Part shown: positions 53,754 to 63,898 of the stretch, one piece after another
Layout of the letters: each line of letters starts with the position of its first letter
How positions within the stretch are numbered: the stretch's first letter is position 1
Assembly (NCBI GenBank): GCA_032622095.1
Contig: CP136068.1
Location: 121,837,989-121,901,988 of the forward strand
Source: Siphonodentalium dalli
Lineage: Eukaryota; Mollusca; Scaphopoda; Gadilida; Siphonodentaliidae
Direction: 5' to 3'
DNA: 64,000 nt
Notes under the pieces: model-generated
The model's input: the letters and a program-made list of their open reading frames with translations, nothing else
Told to the model about the DNA's origin: nothing
Databases searched by the model: none
Program-made: the position numbers and the translations under genes

Positions 53754-54209
53754 TCAATCCGATCAGGCGCTCGTAAATTACTATTTATTTGGCTTCGGGG
53801 GTAAAAAATATTTGATTTGAGTCGAGGAACCCACCCATCAAAGATCAGAGTGATCAGACATTGATTTTTGAAGTTTGTTATTTCTAGAGATGTGTACTAA
53901 TAATTGGCCCAGAAACATGTGGTTAAACGGACAAATTGGGGATAAAGATGGATAACTCTAAAATCAAGTGGTAATTATAACTGCTTGATTTTGGAGTTAT
54001 CTATCTTCATCCGCAATTTTGACCGAGACCATTCTTTTGACGGTGTGTTTCTGGGCCACAAACAATAGAAATAACAAACTCCAAAAATCGATATCTGATC
54101 ACTCTAGAGCGTTGATGGGTAGGTTCCTCGACTCGTTTCAAATATATTTTACCCCCGAAGCCAAACAAATAGTAATTTAGGAGCGTCTGATCGGATTGAG
54201 TACCTTTAA
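53754..54209. mobile_element. Family H TTAA MITE, fully palindromic form
   Basis: TTAA at 53754-53757 and 54206-54209. Ends AGGTACTCAATCCGATCAGG and CTGATCGGATTGAGTACCT. The arms pair throughout and meet near GGTAATTATAACTGC. The 32.3-kb and 7.5-kb copies share only the outer parts and have a unique centre, so this copy may derive from an inverted duplication of one half. Confidence 0.84.
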
Positions 54210-54223
54210 AAGTCAGAATTAGC

Positions 54224-54345
54224 CAAACAACCACGAACTGCGCGGATCCACACCGGCAGATTAGGACTGTGACGTACTTCTGTGTTTCTTCTCGCGTCGT
54301 ACGCCGTCTGCCAGCACTCATTGTGTCCTGGGGTTCTAACTAGGT
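54224..54345 (-). other. CpG-rich patch with a possible first coding exon
   Basis: This 120-bp patch holds many CpGs (CTGCGCGGATCC, TCTCGCGTCGTACGCCGTC) in otherwise CpG-poor DNA. On the minus strand an ATG at 54319-54321, with A at -3, opens MSAGRRRTTREETQKYVTVL, then ICRCG, where a GGTGTGG donor is conceivable. It is squeezed between H and D elements. It could be the 5' exon of a gene or a relic. Confidence 0.25.
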
Positions 54346-54420
54346 GTATCCACCCGATTCAATGCTGTTCGCATCGCATACAGTGTGGAAGGCTCTTTAA
54401 TTGAATGTCTCAAATGCTTC

Positions 54421-54583
54421 TTAACCCTTTCAGTGCCAAGTCCAATTTTTGTATCAACCCATATTTCCTTGATCATTTTTCAAATTTATTGATTATAATA
54501 ATGTGATACATTGATGGAAAGAGCTCTATGATCAAGGAAATATGGGTTGATACAAAAATCGGACTTGGCACTGAAAGGGTTAA
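54421..54583. mobile_element. Family D MITE with a lost palindrome centre
   Basis: TTAA at 54421-54424 and 54580-54583. The left arm is complete to TTGATGGAAAGAGCTC, then jumps to TATGATCAAGGAAATATGGG in the right arm. About 50 bp around the dyad has been removed, a deletion typical of long perfect palindromes. Confidence 0.87.
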
Positions 54584-54886
54584 AGGGTTACTGTACACTA
54601 AATCTGACCATTTATGGGACCATCTCCTTTTATGCTCAACAGAATATTGCAACAAATGAATGAATTTGAGCCATGGGTAAGTGCAAAATATACTCATGTT
54701 TTCTATGAATGATGCAAACAACAGGGTAATTATAATGAAAATGAGTTTATGACTTATTGTCATTACAATTACCATGTTATTTGTATCGTTCACAGAACAC
54801 ATGAGTGTATTTTGCACTAATCCATGACTCAAATTCATTCATTTGTTGCATATTCTGGCTGGATTTAGTGTACAGCCCCCCTTTAA
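54580..54886. mobile_element. Family I MITE sharing a TTAA with D
   Basis: Begins at TTAA 54580-54583, which also ends D, and ends at TTAA 54883-54886. Left AGGGTTACTGTACACTAAAT, right GGATTTAGTGTACAGCCCCC. ATGAATGAATTTGAG and CTCAAATTCATTCAT form further inverted arms. Confidence 0.82.
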
Positions 54887-55730
54887 TTGCAGGGAAAATT
54901 CAAGTCTTTTAGGTGCTGGTATATATGAAGGGGACTTTTAAGTTTTTCATACTAGTAATATGCCCTGTCACTAAATCGCGGCCATATTGAATCCACCAGG
55001 TTCATTTCTGTGGTTTAAGAGCTACAGGTCCAAGTTTCATGAATAATTCCAAAGCTCCATATATGGAAATGCTACTCTAAAACTTTGACCAGTAGCACTA
55101 AAACCACGGAACTGGGGCTGGAAGAATCTCTGAAACCACGGAACAGAGCTGGAAGAATCATATACAGCCATGACCCAGTGATCTTGCTTATTACATGATA
55201 ATGCAATTATAATCCTAAGTTAAACCCATCCAGGAATAGGGGTAAATAAAGAAATAATTAAAATAAACATTTATTCTATACATAAATGCAGTAATATAAG
55301 TTCAACATGAAATGGTCCCAAATCTGGGAAAATCTTTAATAATACAACTAATAGTAACATGGTGATATGTCGCTTCCCGATAAGGAAAATATCAATTAAG
55401 TTTATGAAAAATATGAGAGTATCGGTAGCGATTCATAAACAAAAACATAAGTGATAATCAGGGGCACAAAGAGCCGCTCATCCATCCATCCATTCACTTA
55501 CTAAATCTCTAAAACACAGTATTTTATATTGTTGTGGCAATATTTCAGAGAAAATTTACAGGCACATTAACATGGGTGGCAGAAAGGCTTAATGATAACC
55601 CACCCCAGAGCACTTTTTTCAACAACAACAATAACAATGGGTTAGATTTATAACATCCAATTTAAAAAAAAATAATTCAAACAATAATAAATTTCCATAT
55701 ATCAATTGAATATCCCATATTGGTTAGATT
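54887..55730. other. No gene recognised
   Basis: AT-rich; a short direct repeat GGAAGAATC..ACCACGGAAC occurs near 55100-55160. No exon supported. Confidence 0.3.
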
Positions 55731-55990
55731 TCAACCCTTTCATGATGGGAGCTGCGCTGTGCAGCAATAAGGATCTTGTGCCAGTGCATTCTCTTATATA
55801 TGCGAGTCTCCCATAGGGAGCCTGGCATATATAAGAGAATGCACTCTAACATGGTCAATGTAAATATTGTTAGGCCAATGTATTCTCTTATATATGCGAG
55901 GCTCCCTATGGGAGACTCACATATATAAAATAATACATTGGCACAGGGTTTTCGCAAATTTTCAGGAAACTCCAGTCATGGAATGGTTAA
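55731..55990 (-). mobile_element. Family B TTAA MITE, reverse
   Basis: Left target TCAA (55731-55734, one change), right TTAA at 55987-55990. Both hairpin cassettes are present with centres GAGTCTCCCATAGGGAG and GAGGCTCCCTATGGGAG. Confidence 0.84.
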
Positions 55991-56185
55991 CCTGTATTTC
56001 ACGTTGAATGAGCATTTTCATGGAAATGAGATTGTAAGATGGGGTGGTATCAAAAGTAACTTAAAAACTAATTTTCGACATCCTATAATAAAACAAGACA
56101 TTTAGAACCTACAAAATATACATAACATAATAAGTTATCTAATTACGACATAGTTACCCGTGTGGCCAAATGTAAAACATTACAG

Positions 56186-56356
56186 TTGGCTATATACTAG
56201 CAGAGGGAGGTTTGTCTCTGGGGCAGGTCATCCAGTTCGCAATGGAAGCATTGGAGAGCAATGGTCACAACATTCAGAAAGACATTCTCAATGCAATTAC
56301 ATGCATGTTTATCAGCACTGGCTGAGGACAAGTGGATTAAAGAAGTTGGCTTTCAG
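56186..56356 (+). pseudogene. Exon-like segment with an apparent frameshift, unrecognised
   Basis: After AAACATTACAG, one frame reads GYILAEGGLSLGQVIQFAME, then ALESNGHNIQKDILNAITCM up to a TGA. A second frame overlapping the end reads LSALAEDKWIKEVGFQ, stopping exactly at TTTCAG|GTATTA, a donor-like boundary. The two pieces read as one protein domain divided by a one-base shift near 56310. The composition is strongly protein-like. I cannot name the family. Interpretations: a decayed exon of a host gene, or of a transposon gene. Confidence 0.38.
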
Positions 56357-56527
56357 GTATTAAACAAGTTGATATAAAATGTGAAGACATTAAAAAATCA
56401 GTAAAAGGAACATGGATATAGTCAAGTGAATAACATGGAAAATTACCAGGATAAGTACAGAATTGTGATAGATTGGTAAGCTACGCTATTGCACATATCT
56501 TTGCGATGATACTTTAGAAAATGGGAT

Positions 56528-57201
56528 CAAGTCGGAATTTAGTGTGTCTGACATTTGCTGAATGAGGTCCCCAGAGGGGGGATTTAGTTATGCTATCCCA
56601 GTCGGCTAGCACCAAATTCACCCTCTGGGGACCTCATTCTACTTAGGCCTCAACTGATATGGGAGACTTAGGATGAGATTGAAGTTCCCCAGTTGAAGTT
56701 GGTGATGTTCACCCATTAGTAACCCTGATTATGCATTTTTATCTTCTGCAAATTAGGGGATATAGAAACTGAACAGAAGGGAAAAAGTAACTAAAATCAA
56801 TGTTAATTTGAGCCTATAGATACTTCCCAGAAGGTGAGGCCTAAGCAGAATGAGGTCCGGAGAGGATGAACTTGGTGATGCTAGCCCGCTGTGTGATATA
56901 GTGTTACTAAATTCACCCTCTGGGGACCTCATTCTGCAAATGACAGACACACCATGGGGATGTTTTTTTCACCCATGAGTCACCTCGATTATTCATTTTA
57001 TCTTCTGCAAATTAGGGGAAACTCAACAAAAGGGAAAAAGTAACTAAAAACAATGTTAATTTGAGACTGTAGATACTGAGCAGAACGAGGTCCCCAGAGA
57101 TGAATTTGGTGATGCTAGCCCACCATGCGGGATTGCAACACTAAATTCATTCTCTGGAGGACCTCATTCTGCAAATGTCAGATACACTACATTCAAGCTT
57201 G
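56528..57201 (-). mobile_element. Two adjoining family E copies
   Basis: From CAAGTCGGAATTTAGTGTG to CATTCAAGCTTG. The portion 56689-56954 is almost identical to 4278-4544, with one difference seen (AAAGTAACT against AAAGTTACT). After CACACCAT the expected TTTCAAGG is replaced by a second, truncated E copy beginning GGGGATGTTTTTTTC, which ends at 57201. A poly-G tract follows. Confidence 0.78.
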
Positions 57202-57377
57202 AACGGGGGTGGGGGGGGGGGGGGGTGGTTGAATATAAGCTGTAGAAAATTTTGATTCTGAAATAAAAATATGACGGGTGTCTGCAAGTATACAGTTAAA
57301 GATTTGTGAAACAGTTCTTTGAAAATGGAGTGGCGAGTTCCAATTGTGTCGCAATAAAAAGAAAAAGCCTATGGGTT
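57202..57377. other. Poly-G tract and short spacer
   Basis: G-rich run near 57206-57227; otherwise nothing recognised. Confidence 0.4.
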
Positions 57378-57644
57378 TTAACCCTTTTTATACTACATAC
57401 TCATTGATGAGTAGTTTCCTGTGGAAATGTTCAGATAATAAGTTCAACAAAGCCATAGGTCATTATTGATCATATTAATATGAACAATTCCTATAGATGA
57501 ACAGAAATTCTTCTGCAGTTACATTACGTGCTCCTCTGTCATCGGCTTACATTTAGTGAAAACCGCTCCAGATGAATAATATACCATTCCAATATATACA
57601 TTTATAACTGAATGGGAGAATCCATTTAGTAAAGAAAGAGTTTT
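57378..57644 (+). mobile_element. Family G TTAA MITE, fullest copy
   Basis: Left TTAA at 57378-57381, then CCCTTTTTATACTACATACT and CATTGATGAGTAGTTTCC. The right end is TTTAGTAAAGAAAGAG with TTTT in place of TTAA. This copy serves as reference for the interrupted one at 2744-3318. Confidence 0.82.
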
Positions 57645-58576
57645 TACAAACCCCTTTGCTGCTTATCTTGTAAGACTGTGAGAGTAACATCTTAGATTAA
57701 GCATGAGTTTCTTGCTAAGAGACAGAGGTTATCAACATTATTCTATAAGATGGAAAGAGAACCATGCTTATTTATGCCTATCAGCAGCGCAAATAACGGA
57801 CACAGATTTATCCTTAAATAGTAAACATAAAACCTGAAGCTGGTTATTACCTGCTATTTTATGAGATATTTATTCATTCATTTAAAATCATGAATATCTA
57901 TTAATATGTTGTTCATGAAAGTTATGAAACTAAATTTCATAATTCTAATAACAATCATTGTAATATGAATCAAAAGTAAATAAAATATGATATGTTTTGT
58001 CATGAGTCTTTTAACATCGCACCTTTTTATTAGTGCTGGGTGGTATTTGTAATTAGTAAGAATTTCAAAAGTGTCACCGTTACTTTCAATTTTGATTTTG
58101 ATCGGTACACGGGGGCCCACCGAAGTATATAATCAACAAAAAGGTTTTCCGCAGTGATTTTAGAATTACATGTACCACAATATTTTTTATAATAAAAGAA
58201 TTGACTAAAAGTCCTTCTTGTTCATCCCCAGTGGTTGGAGGGTTCGTATAGTGAAAATCCACTGTGGTTAAGCTGTGTCACTAGTGACATCGGAGAGTGA
58301 AAAACTCGAAGCTGAGTGTTAAAGTTGGCGAGGAAGGCAAAAAATTGGGATAAAACTCGAATTTTTACAATATTTTTATATGCAAATACCGCCCAGCACT
58401 AGCTCCATTGTAATATGGATTTTGCTTAGTACACATCCAGTATTATCTGCAGATACATTTGTTACCTTTTAACACTGAAAGTCTTGGAAAGATTTCACAG
58501 AAAAGCATTATTTCAAAATCAGAATTCATAAATCCATTATATAACCTCTATTGAGCCAAATATAGTGTTCATAACT
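57645..58576. other. No gene recognised
   Basis: AT-rich unique sequence; short minus-strand frame 57878-58120 unsupported. Confidence 0.3.
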
Positions 58577-58986
58577 TTAACCCTTTACCCAACAGAAGGG
58601 CCCTGTGCCAATGCATTCTCTTATATATGCGAGTCGACCATAGGTCGCCTCGCATATATAAGAGAATGCATTGGCTTAACACATTAAAAATTATAAAATT
58701 GTTAAAGAATGTAAGAAAAAATGGTAAAAAGTGTTAAAAAAAGATTTTGTTTAGGCCAATGCATTCTCTTATATATGCGAGGCGACCTATGGTCGACTCG
58801 CATATATAAGAGAATGCATTGGCACAGGGCATAACTGTAACTATCACAATGTGGTCAAGGAGCCGGTTCCAATGATATCCATATTTGTATGGTTCTATTG
58901 AGACAGACCGAAGATATTTTAGGCTGTTGAAGCTTTATTTGGCCGGTTTTGGCCGGTTTTGGCCGGTTTGTTGGGTAAAGGGTTAA
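58577..58986 (+). mobile_element. Family A TTAA MITE, copy 5
   Basis: TTAA at 58577-58580 and 58983-58986. It has three GGCCGGTTTT repeats at the right end where other copies have one or two, so this short repeat is length-variable. Both cassettes are intact. Confidence 0.88.
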
Positions 58987-59515
58987 ATTTAGTTTGAGAT
59001 ATTTATTGAGATTACATCAACAAACAAGTTGCCAAACATAAATATTATGTTTATTTGGACATTGTTGCAAATGAAAGTGGAACTTCATCAATAAAATATA
59101 AACATATATTACAATACATAAATAATAACATATAACTTGAAATGATATGCCATTATAGTGCTGAAACAACATTTTCAGAAGTTAACTAGTTGAAGATAGT
59201 AATCATCGATTTGATTAGTCAAAACATTTCCTGGTTTTCTATTTATAAACATGTATACCATAGCAACATCTTTTAAAGTCAAATTTTGGAACTCCTGTTC
59301 TTAATTGATGGGAGTTTAAAAATCGTTCACTCACACTATACAAAAAATTTGAATATGTTGTTATAAATTAAATTTGAAACTGATTAAGACAATTTATCTA
59401 TACTCATAATGAGTATAGTAGTGCTGATTTCTGGACAGGGACAAACACCGCTAGTCCCAGTTTGAGTCTTTCAAAAATGAAAATTTGGGTGACAATAAAA
59501 ATACAAATAAGATGA
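58987..59515. other. No feature recognised
   Basis: AT-rich unique sequence; no exon or repeat supported. Confidence 0.3.
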
Positions 59516-59768
59516 TTAACCCTTTGAGTGCCAGGTCGATTTTTGTATCAACCCATATACCTTGTGGCAATGCATTCTCTTATATATGCAAGTCGACCAT
59601 AGGTCGCCTCGCATATATAAGAGAATGCATTGGCCTAACAATTTGTTTGTTTGTTTGTTTTTTTTCACAATTTTTTACAATTTTAATAATTTATTCTTAT
59701 ATTCTTTAACAGACTTATTTTGTAGGTTTAGGGCCGATGAGATCGGCCCCTGGCACTCAAAGGGTTAA
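59516..59768 (+). mobile_element. Family C TTAA MITE
   Basis: TTAA at 59516-59519 and 59765-59768. Left CCCTTTGAGTGCCAGGTCG, right CCCCTGGCACTCAAAGGG. One cassette with AAGTCGACCATAGGTCGCC, a TTTG-rich spacer, and the GCCGATGAGATCGGC hairpin. Confidence 0.87.
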
Positions 59769-59943
59769 TGGTACAAAAATGTTTTTTTTGGCCCTTGCTA
59801 ACTCGATTATCTAAAGGTTAATTACAGAAATGTTTACAAACAATGGTTTCAACAAGTGGAATCTCGTCACTGGAAGATTATTGATAAAGAAAATAAGAAT
59901 AAGTTAGTACTATTTTTTCCAAGCTCTTCTTGATAATAATGGT

Positions 59944-60223
59944 TTAACCCTTCCATGACTGGAGCTTTCTGAAATTTTGCGAAAACCCTGGGTCAATGCA
60001 TTCTCTTATATATGCGAGTCTCCCATAGGGAGCCATGCAAATCTCCCATAGGGAGCCTCACATATATAAGAGATGACATTGGCCTAACAATATTTACCTT
60101 GACAGCCAGTGCATTCTTTTATATATGCAAGGCTCCCTATGGGAGACTCGCATATATAAGAGAATGCCCTGGCACAGGGCCATTAATGCTGCACCAGCGC
60201 AGCTCCCATCATGAAAGGGTTAA
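59944..60223 (+). mobile_element. Family B TTAA MITE
   Basis: TTAA at 59944-59947 and 60220-60223. The first cassette centre contains an extra TCTCCCATAGGGAGCC repeat (about 60018-60056). The right end CTCCCATCATGAAAGGG is intact. Confidence 0.85.
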
Positions 60224-60354
60224 CAAACTCAATTGTGATTTTTCAGCTGTACCCACCGAAAACGTATCTGCAATATAAATACAAAAAAGGATTGAGGTAC
60301 AAGTTCAAAAACTTAACAAGCCCCTCTCTGGTTACAACATGGTATCTGCCCATT

Positions 60355-61135
60355 TCTGGTGAATGAATTCAAGGAGTTTCAAGGAGGTTCCAGTAGTCAA
60401 TTCAAGGATTTTCAAGGACTGCCCCGACAATTTTCAAGGAGTTTCCAGGAACCAACTGTTGAACATTACATGTGATACCACGTTTTCCACCATAATTTTA
60501 GCATTTTGGGCTTTTTAGGCCTTTTAATATGGGTAAATGCATTACCATAATTTAATGGGAACATTTAAATAATACATGTAATGTGATGACAGTAGACACC
60601 AGTTGAAATATCACTGCTCCTATGTCATTGCTTAAATTATTTATTTTATTTTAAAATATACGTAAACAGGAAATGAAGGTCATCGGAAGCGGATGTGATT
60701 TTTTCGTTTCGTTTTTGTTAAGTTGTACGTTTTGATGTAAAACACGGGTTTCTAATGTCGAATGTCTATATAATATACAAAATACCTCGATCCGATACAA
60801 TAAAAAAACACTAATTACGGTACCTGAGTTTGAAAAGCTCGGAACTTTTTTTGTCGTGTTCAATTTTATGATGCTTGATAGGGGGATCACATAATTGAAA
60901 TAGACTCGAAAGAATTGGTGTTGGCGGGAAATGGAGTTACTTCCCATATACCAACAACGCGTTCGGAACTAAACTATCTATATTTATTGACTCCCGATGA
61001 ATCGGTATACCTGGGTTTTAGGGTTACACGGAATTCCAGGGTTTTCAAGGGGTGGGCATTCAATTCAAGGGTTTTAAGGGCCCTGGAAAATTGATTTTCC
61101 AAATCAAGGAGTTTCAAGGAATTCAAGGAGCCGCG
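60355..61135. repeat. TTCAAGGA-rich blocks flanking 580 bp
   Basis: Blocks at 60355-60450 (CAAGGAGTTTCAAGGAGG, TTCAAGGATTTTCAAGGA) and 61025-61135 (AGGGTTTTCAAGGGG, CAAGGAGTTTCAAGGAATTC) contain the same short phrase. Direct orientation in both. Between them is unique sequence with no recognised gene. Confidence 0.6.
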
Positions 61136-61145
61136 GATACCCTGT

Positions 61146-61257
61146 GGTATATATTGGTAGTAACAAGCCCCTCTCTGGTATATATTGGTAGTAACAAGCC
61201 CCTCTCTGGTATATATTGGTAGTAACAAGCCCCTCTCTGGTATATATTGGTTGTAAC
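61146..61257 (+). repeat. 31-bp tandem repeat, 3.6 copies
   Basis: GGTATATATTGGTAGTAACA plus AGCCCCTCTCT, starting at 61146, 61177, 61208 and 61239, with the last truncated and changed to GGTTGTAACA. A lone partial unit (AACAAGCCCCTCTCTGG) sits at about 60316. Confidence 0.88.
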
Positions 61258-61420
61258 AATATAAGTTTTAACAAAGTGGTAATTTTCGCACTTCTGTTGA
61301 TAAGGCATGAAAGATTAGTTAGTAAAAACAGATATTTCACGAGTAAACACACAAATATAAAATAGATATGGTGAGAATGATTGTCAATAGACAAAATCAA
61401 TGATGGATACGGTGTTCACC

Positions 61421-61580
61421 TTAACCACAGCAAAACTATGGGTAATTTTTCAGGTTTTAGTCTAAAATATGGCTTGTTGCCATTCATCGGAAAGCTCTCC
61501 CCGAGAGCTTTCCGATGAATGGCAACAAGCCATATTTCCGACTAAATCCTGAAAAATTACCCATAATTCTGCTGTGGTTG
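61421..61580. mobile_element. Family F MITE lacking outer ends
   Basis: TTAACCACAGCAAAACTATG to ATAATTCTGCTGTGG, with the palindrome centre GCTCTCCCCGAGAGC. The outer TACAGTAATGCCC segments are missing on both sides. Confidence 0.82.
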
Positions 61581-62738
61581 ACAATGGAATGGATTTCTAA
61601 CATTTGAGACGTTCTTCTCATGAAACCTAAGGATGACCATTTGGCAAACCCTGTCAGTTTCAATACAGTAAATGTCCCGAGGTAAACAGTACAGCTTTAT
61701 AGCATTCTTGACTCCAGTATCACTGAGGGTAGGCCTAGGTCCCTGCAAATCAGGGGTTCGCAGTTGAATCGAATCTCGAATTGAATTAATAATGATATTT
61801 GCGAATCAAATCAATTCTTGAATCAATTATATGCATGAGCCAGTGATGTGAATGATCACGTCTATGTAAACATGATTTACCAGTAGGTAATTTAAATTTA
61901 CTATATACAGCAAGTGACTATACTGAATGTGTGTCATACTGTGTCTGGGCCACTCTTCACACATTTATCACACAGGTTTGGTTGACTCTTAAATATTTTG
62001 CCGTAACCAAATTCCTATGCTTAGCATTCATTCATGCCTTAAAATGATGATCCTATTTAAAACATTACATTTTTTGGAAACTAATGACCAAAAATTATAG
62101 AAAATGATGTGATTATGGAAAAATAACATGATTTGATAAGGATGGGAGATTTTTCAGCAGAATCATCTCGAGCCCTGCTCATATATCACTACCAACAAAC
62201 AATCACATTTAATGCCACAACAGTGATGAACCAATAAGTGCACATTAGTTCACAATCACAAACATGGGATTCAAGATGGTCCATCTCTTCCGGGCTACAA
62301 TTACAAGAAGATTATTTTTATAAATCGAGATCTCAACAAATTTCATGACTAAAAATAGCTATTTAGTGAATAAAATACAGATAAAACTGAAGATGGGGTA
62401 TATCATTTGTCTATAAAGGCATAATAAAGTGGTTATTTCGATTGTAAGATCGTGGTAAATTTCTTAGCTGAAAAGCAGTTTGCCGCGATTGAGGGTGCTA
62501 TCAAGATACAGTTATCTTTCTTGCTTTTGGTATGCTCAGAACGTTTTCACGCATATTTCTGTAAACAAAAAATTGCCCCTAAAACTGTCTTGCAGATGCG
62601 ATAAGAAATTCTAAATAAAATTTATATAATTGATAAGAAACTTTCCCGGACATGTGTCCTCGATTCATATCTATTATTTTATACCCCGGAATCTATATAA
62701 AACACTCTAGGAAGAGGTAGATCATCTTTAAGCACTAG
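61581..62738. other. Presumed 3' UTR/downstream of the ABCB gene; no other gene
   Basis: AT-rich sequence downstream (in minus-strand sense) of the ABCB stop codon. I see no strong polyadenylation signal that settles the transcript end; TTTAAT at about 62209 (ATTAAA on the minus strand) is one possibility. Confidence 0.35.
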
Positions 62739-62939
62739 TTAGACTTTCTTCAGCTGTATATTCTGTAGTTTATAATAGAACCCTTGTTGGAACATGAGTT
62801 CAGAGTGATTGCCTTCTTCCGTCACCACTCCTTGTCGTATAACAAATATCTTATCTGCATTCTGGATTGTTGACAGTCTGTGTGCAATAACAATACATGT
62901 GCGTCCTTCACTAGCTTTATCCAAGGCATCCTGTACTAC
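62739..62939 (-). CDS. ABCB-type (MDR/P-glycoprotein-like) transporter, last coding exon
   Basis: This exon encodes the end of the second nucleotide-binding domain of an ABC exporter of subfamily B. The reading [20 protein letters not shown], then [17 protein letters not shown] and [16 protein letters not shown], matches the known end of full-size P-glycoproteins. The histidine of the H-loop (switch) is residue 20 of the exon; it contacts the ATP gamma-phosphate. The acceptor is TACTAATATTACAG before GTAGTACAG, so the exon begins in phase 0 with VVQ. It ends with a TAA at 62739-62741, 66 codons. Walker A, the LSGGQ signature, Walker B and all membrane helices must lie in exons to the right of the window. 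Full-size members have about 1,250 to 1,300 residues. They export amphipathic compounds across the plasma membrane. An ABCB4- or bile-salt-type member is equally possible from this segment alone. Confidence 0.93.
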   Translation of the reverse strand, partial: VVQDALDKASEGRTCIVIAHRLSTIQNADKIFVIRQGVVTEEGNHSELMFQQGFYYKLQNIQLKKV

Positions 62940-63290
62940 CTGTAATATTAGTAAACAACAGGTGTGAACTTCTATCGGGCCATACAATCATCCATAGATT
63001 CGACCAGTATAAGGACCAACCTCTGAACAAAACTGAATATATTCTATATTAATTTTAGTTATATTTCAAACCCGCTTGCAAATACAATTATATGAATTGA
63101 CAAATCGCTACAACCATCAATTCGCACCATCCCCCGGATATGAAACACAGCCCAAAATAAATGAAAGCTAAGATTAAAATTACTTATTAAATTATTTTTA
63201 CAATGTTATACATATAAATTGTCATTATATTTGTGTGTAATCCTTATTTTATGTGAATTTTGTGTGTCAACTTGTCTGGGGAGAGAGACT
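62940..63290. other. Intron of the ABCB gene
   Basis: Starts with the acceptor on the minus strand (AG at 62940-62941). No exon with the Walker B or signature motif is visible up to 64000, so the intron probably spans the rest of the window. Confidence 0.6.
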
Positions 63291-63539
63291 TTAACCCTTT
63301 TATGGCTGGAGCTTCCTGAAAACCCTGTGCCAATGAATTCTTATATATGCGAGTCTCCCGTAGGGAGCTTCGCATAGATAAGAGAATACATTGGCCTAAC
63401 AATAGTTATCTTGACCTTGTAAGCCAGTTCATTCTCTTATGCGAGGCTCCCTGTGGGAGACTCACATATATAAGAGAATGCACTGGTAAGGATCTTTAAT
63501 GCTGCATGGCCAGTGCAGCTCCCGTCATGAAAGGATTAA
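63291..63539 (+). mobile_element. Family B TTAA MITE within the ABCB intron
   Basis: TTAA at 63291-63294 and 63536-63539. The first arm has lost GCATTCTC (CAATGAATTCTTATATATGC), and the second cassette arm is shortened (CATTCTCTTATGCGAGGC). Right end CTCCCGTCATGAAAGGA. Confidence 0.84.
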
Positions 63540-63785
63540 GTTGAAAAACTTGTGTCTCAATCCCGTTGCTATGTTTATAATGCAATAAAATATATTCAGT
63601 CAACATGAAGACACATATTTTTTCTTGAAGGTGTCTTTACTACCTCTTTGGTTGTGATAAGGAAATCAATATTCATTTATTTTAACCCCAGCCATTTCGA
63701 GATCGTTTATCCTTGCTAAAATGTGATTATGTGTTAAAAAGGATCTCAAATTCGATGCAATTGTATGAAAATAATTATTAACCTC

Positions 63786-63845
63786 ATCCACTAAATTTGA
63801 TTCAAGCCTTGCTAAAGCTCAGCTCGAATCAAATTTAGTGCACTC
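63786..63845. repeat. Short inverted repeat, arms of about 18 bp
   Basis: CACTAAATTTGATTCAAG and CTCGAATCAAATTTAGTG face each other around CCTTGCTAAAGCTCAG. It is a likely hairpin and not a terminator. Confidence 0.7.
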
Positions 63846-63898
63846 AGTCAATAAATTTCGTATAGAATTGCGCCTCATTAGAGATCTTCAATTTACAC

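Noticed and set aside
60651-61400. Minus-strand frames around the 31-bp repeat
   Set aside because: The YTREGLVTTNIYQRGACYY-type peptide is the repeat itself; the adjacent frame lacks support.
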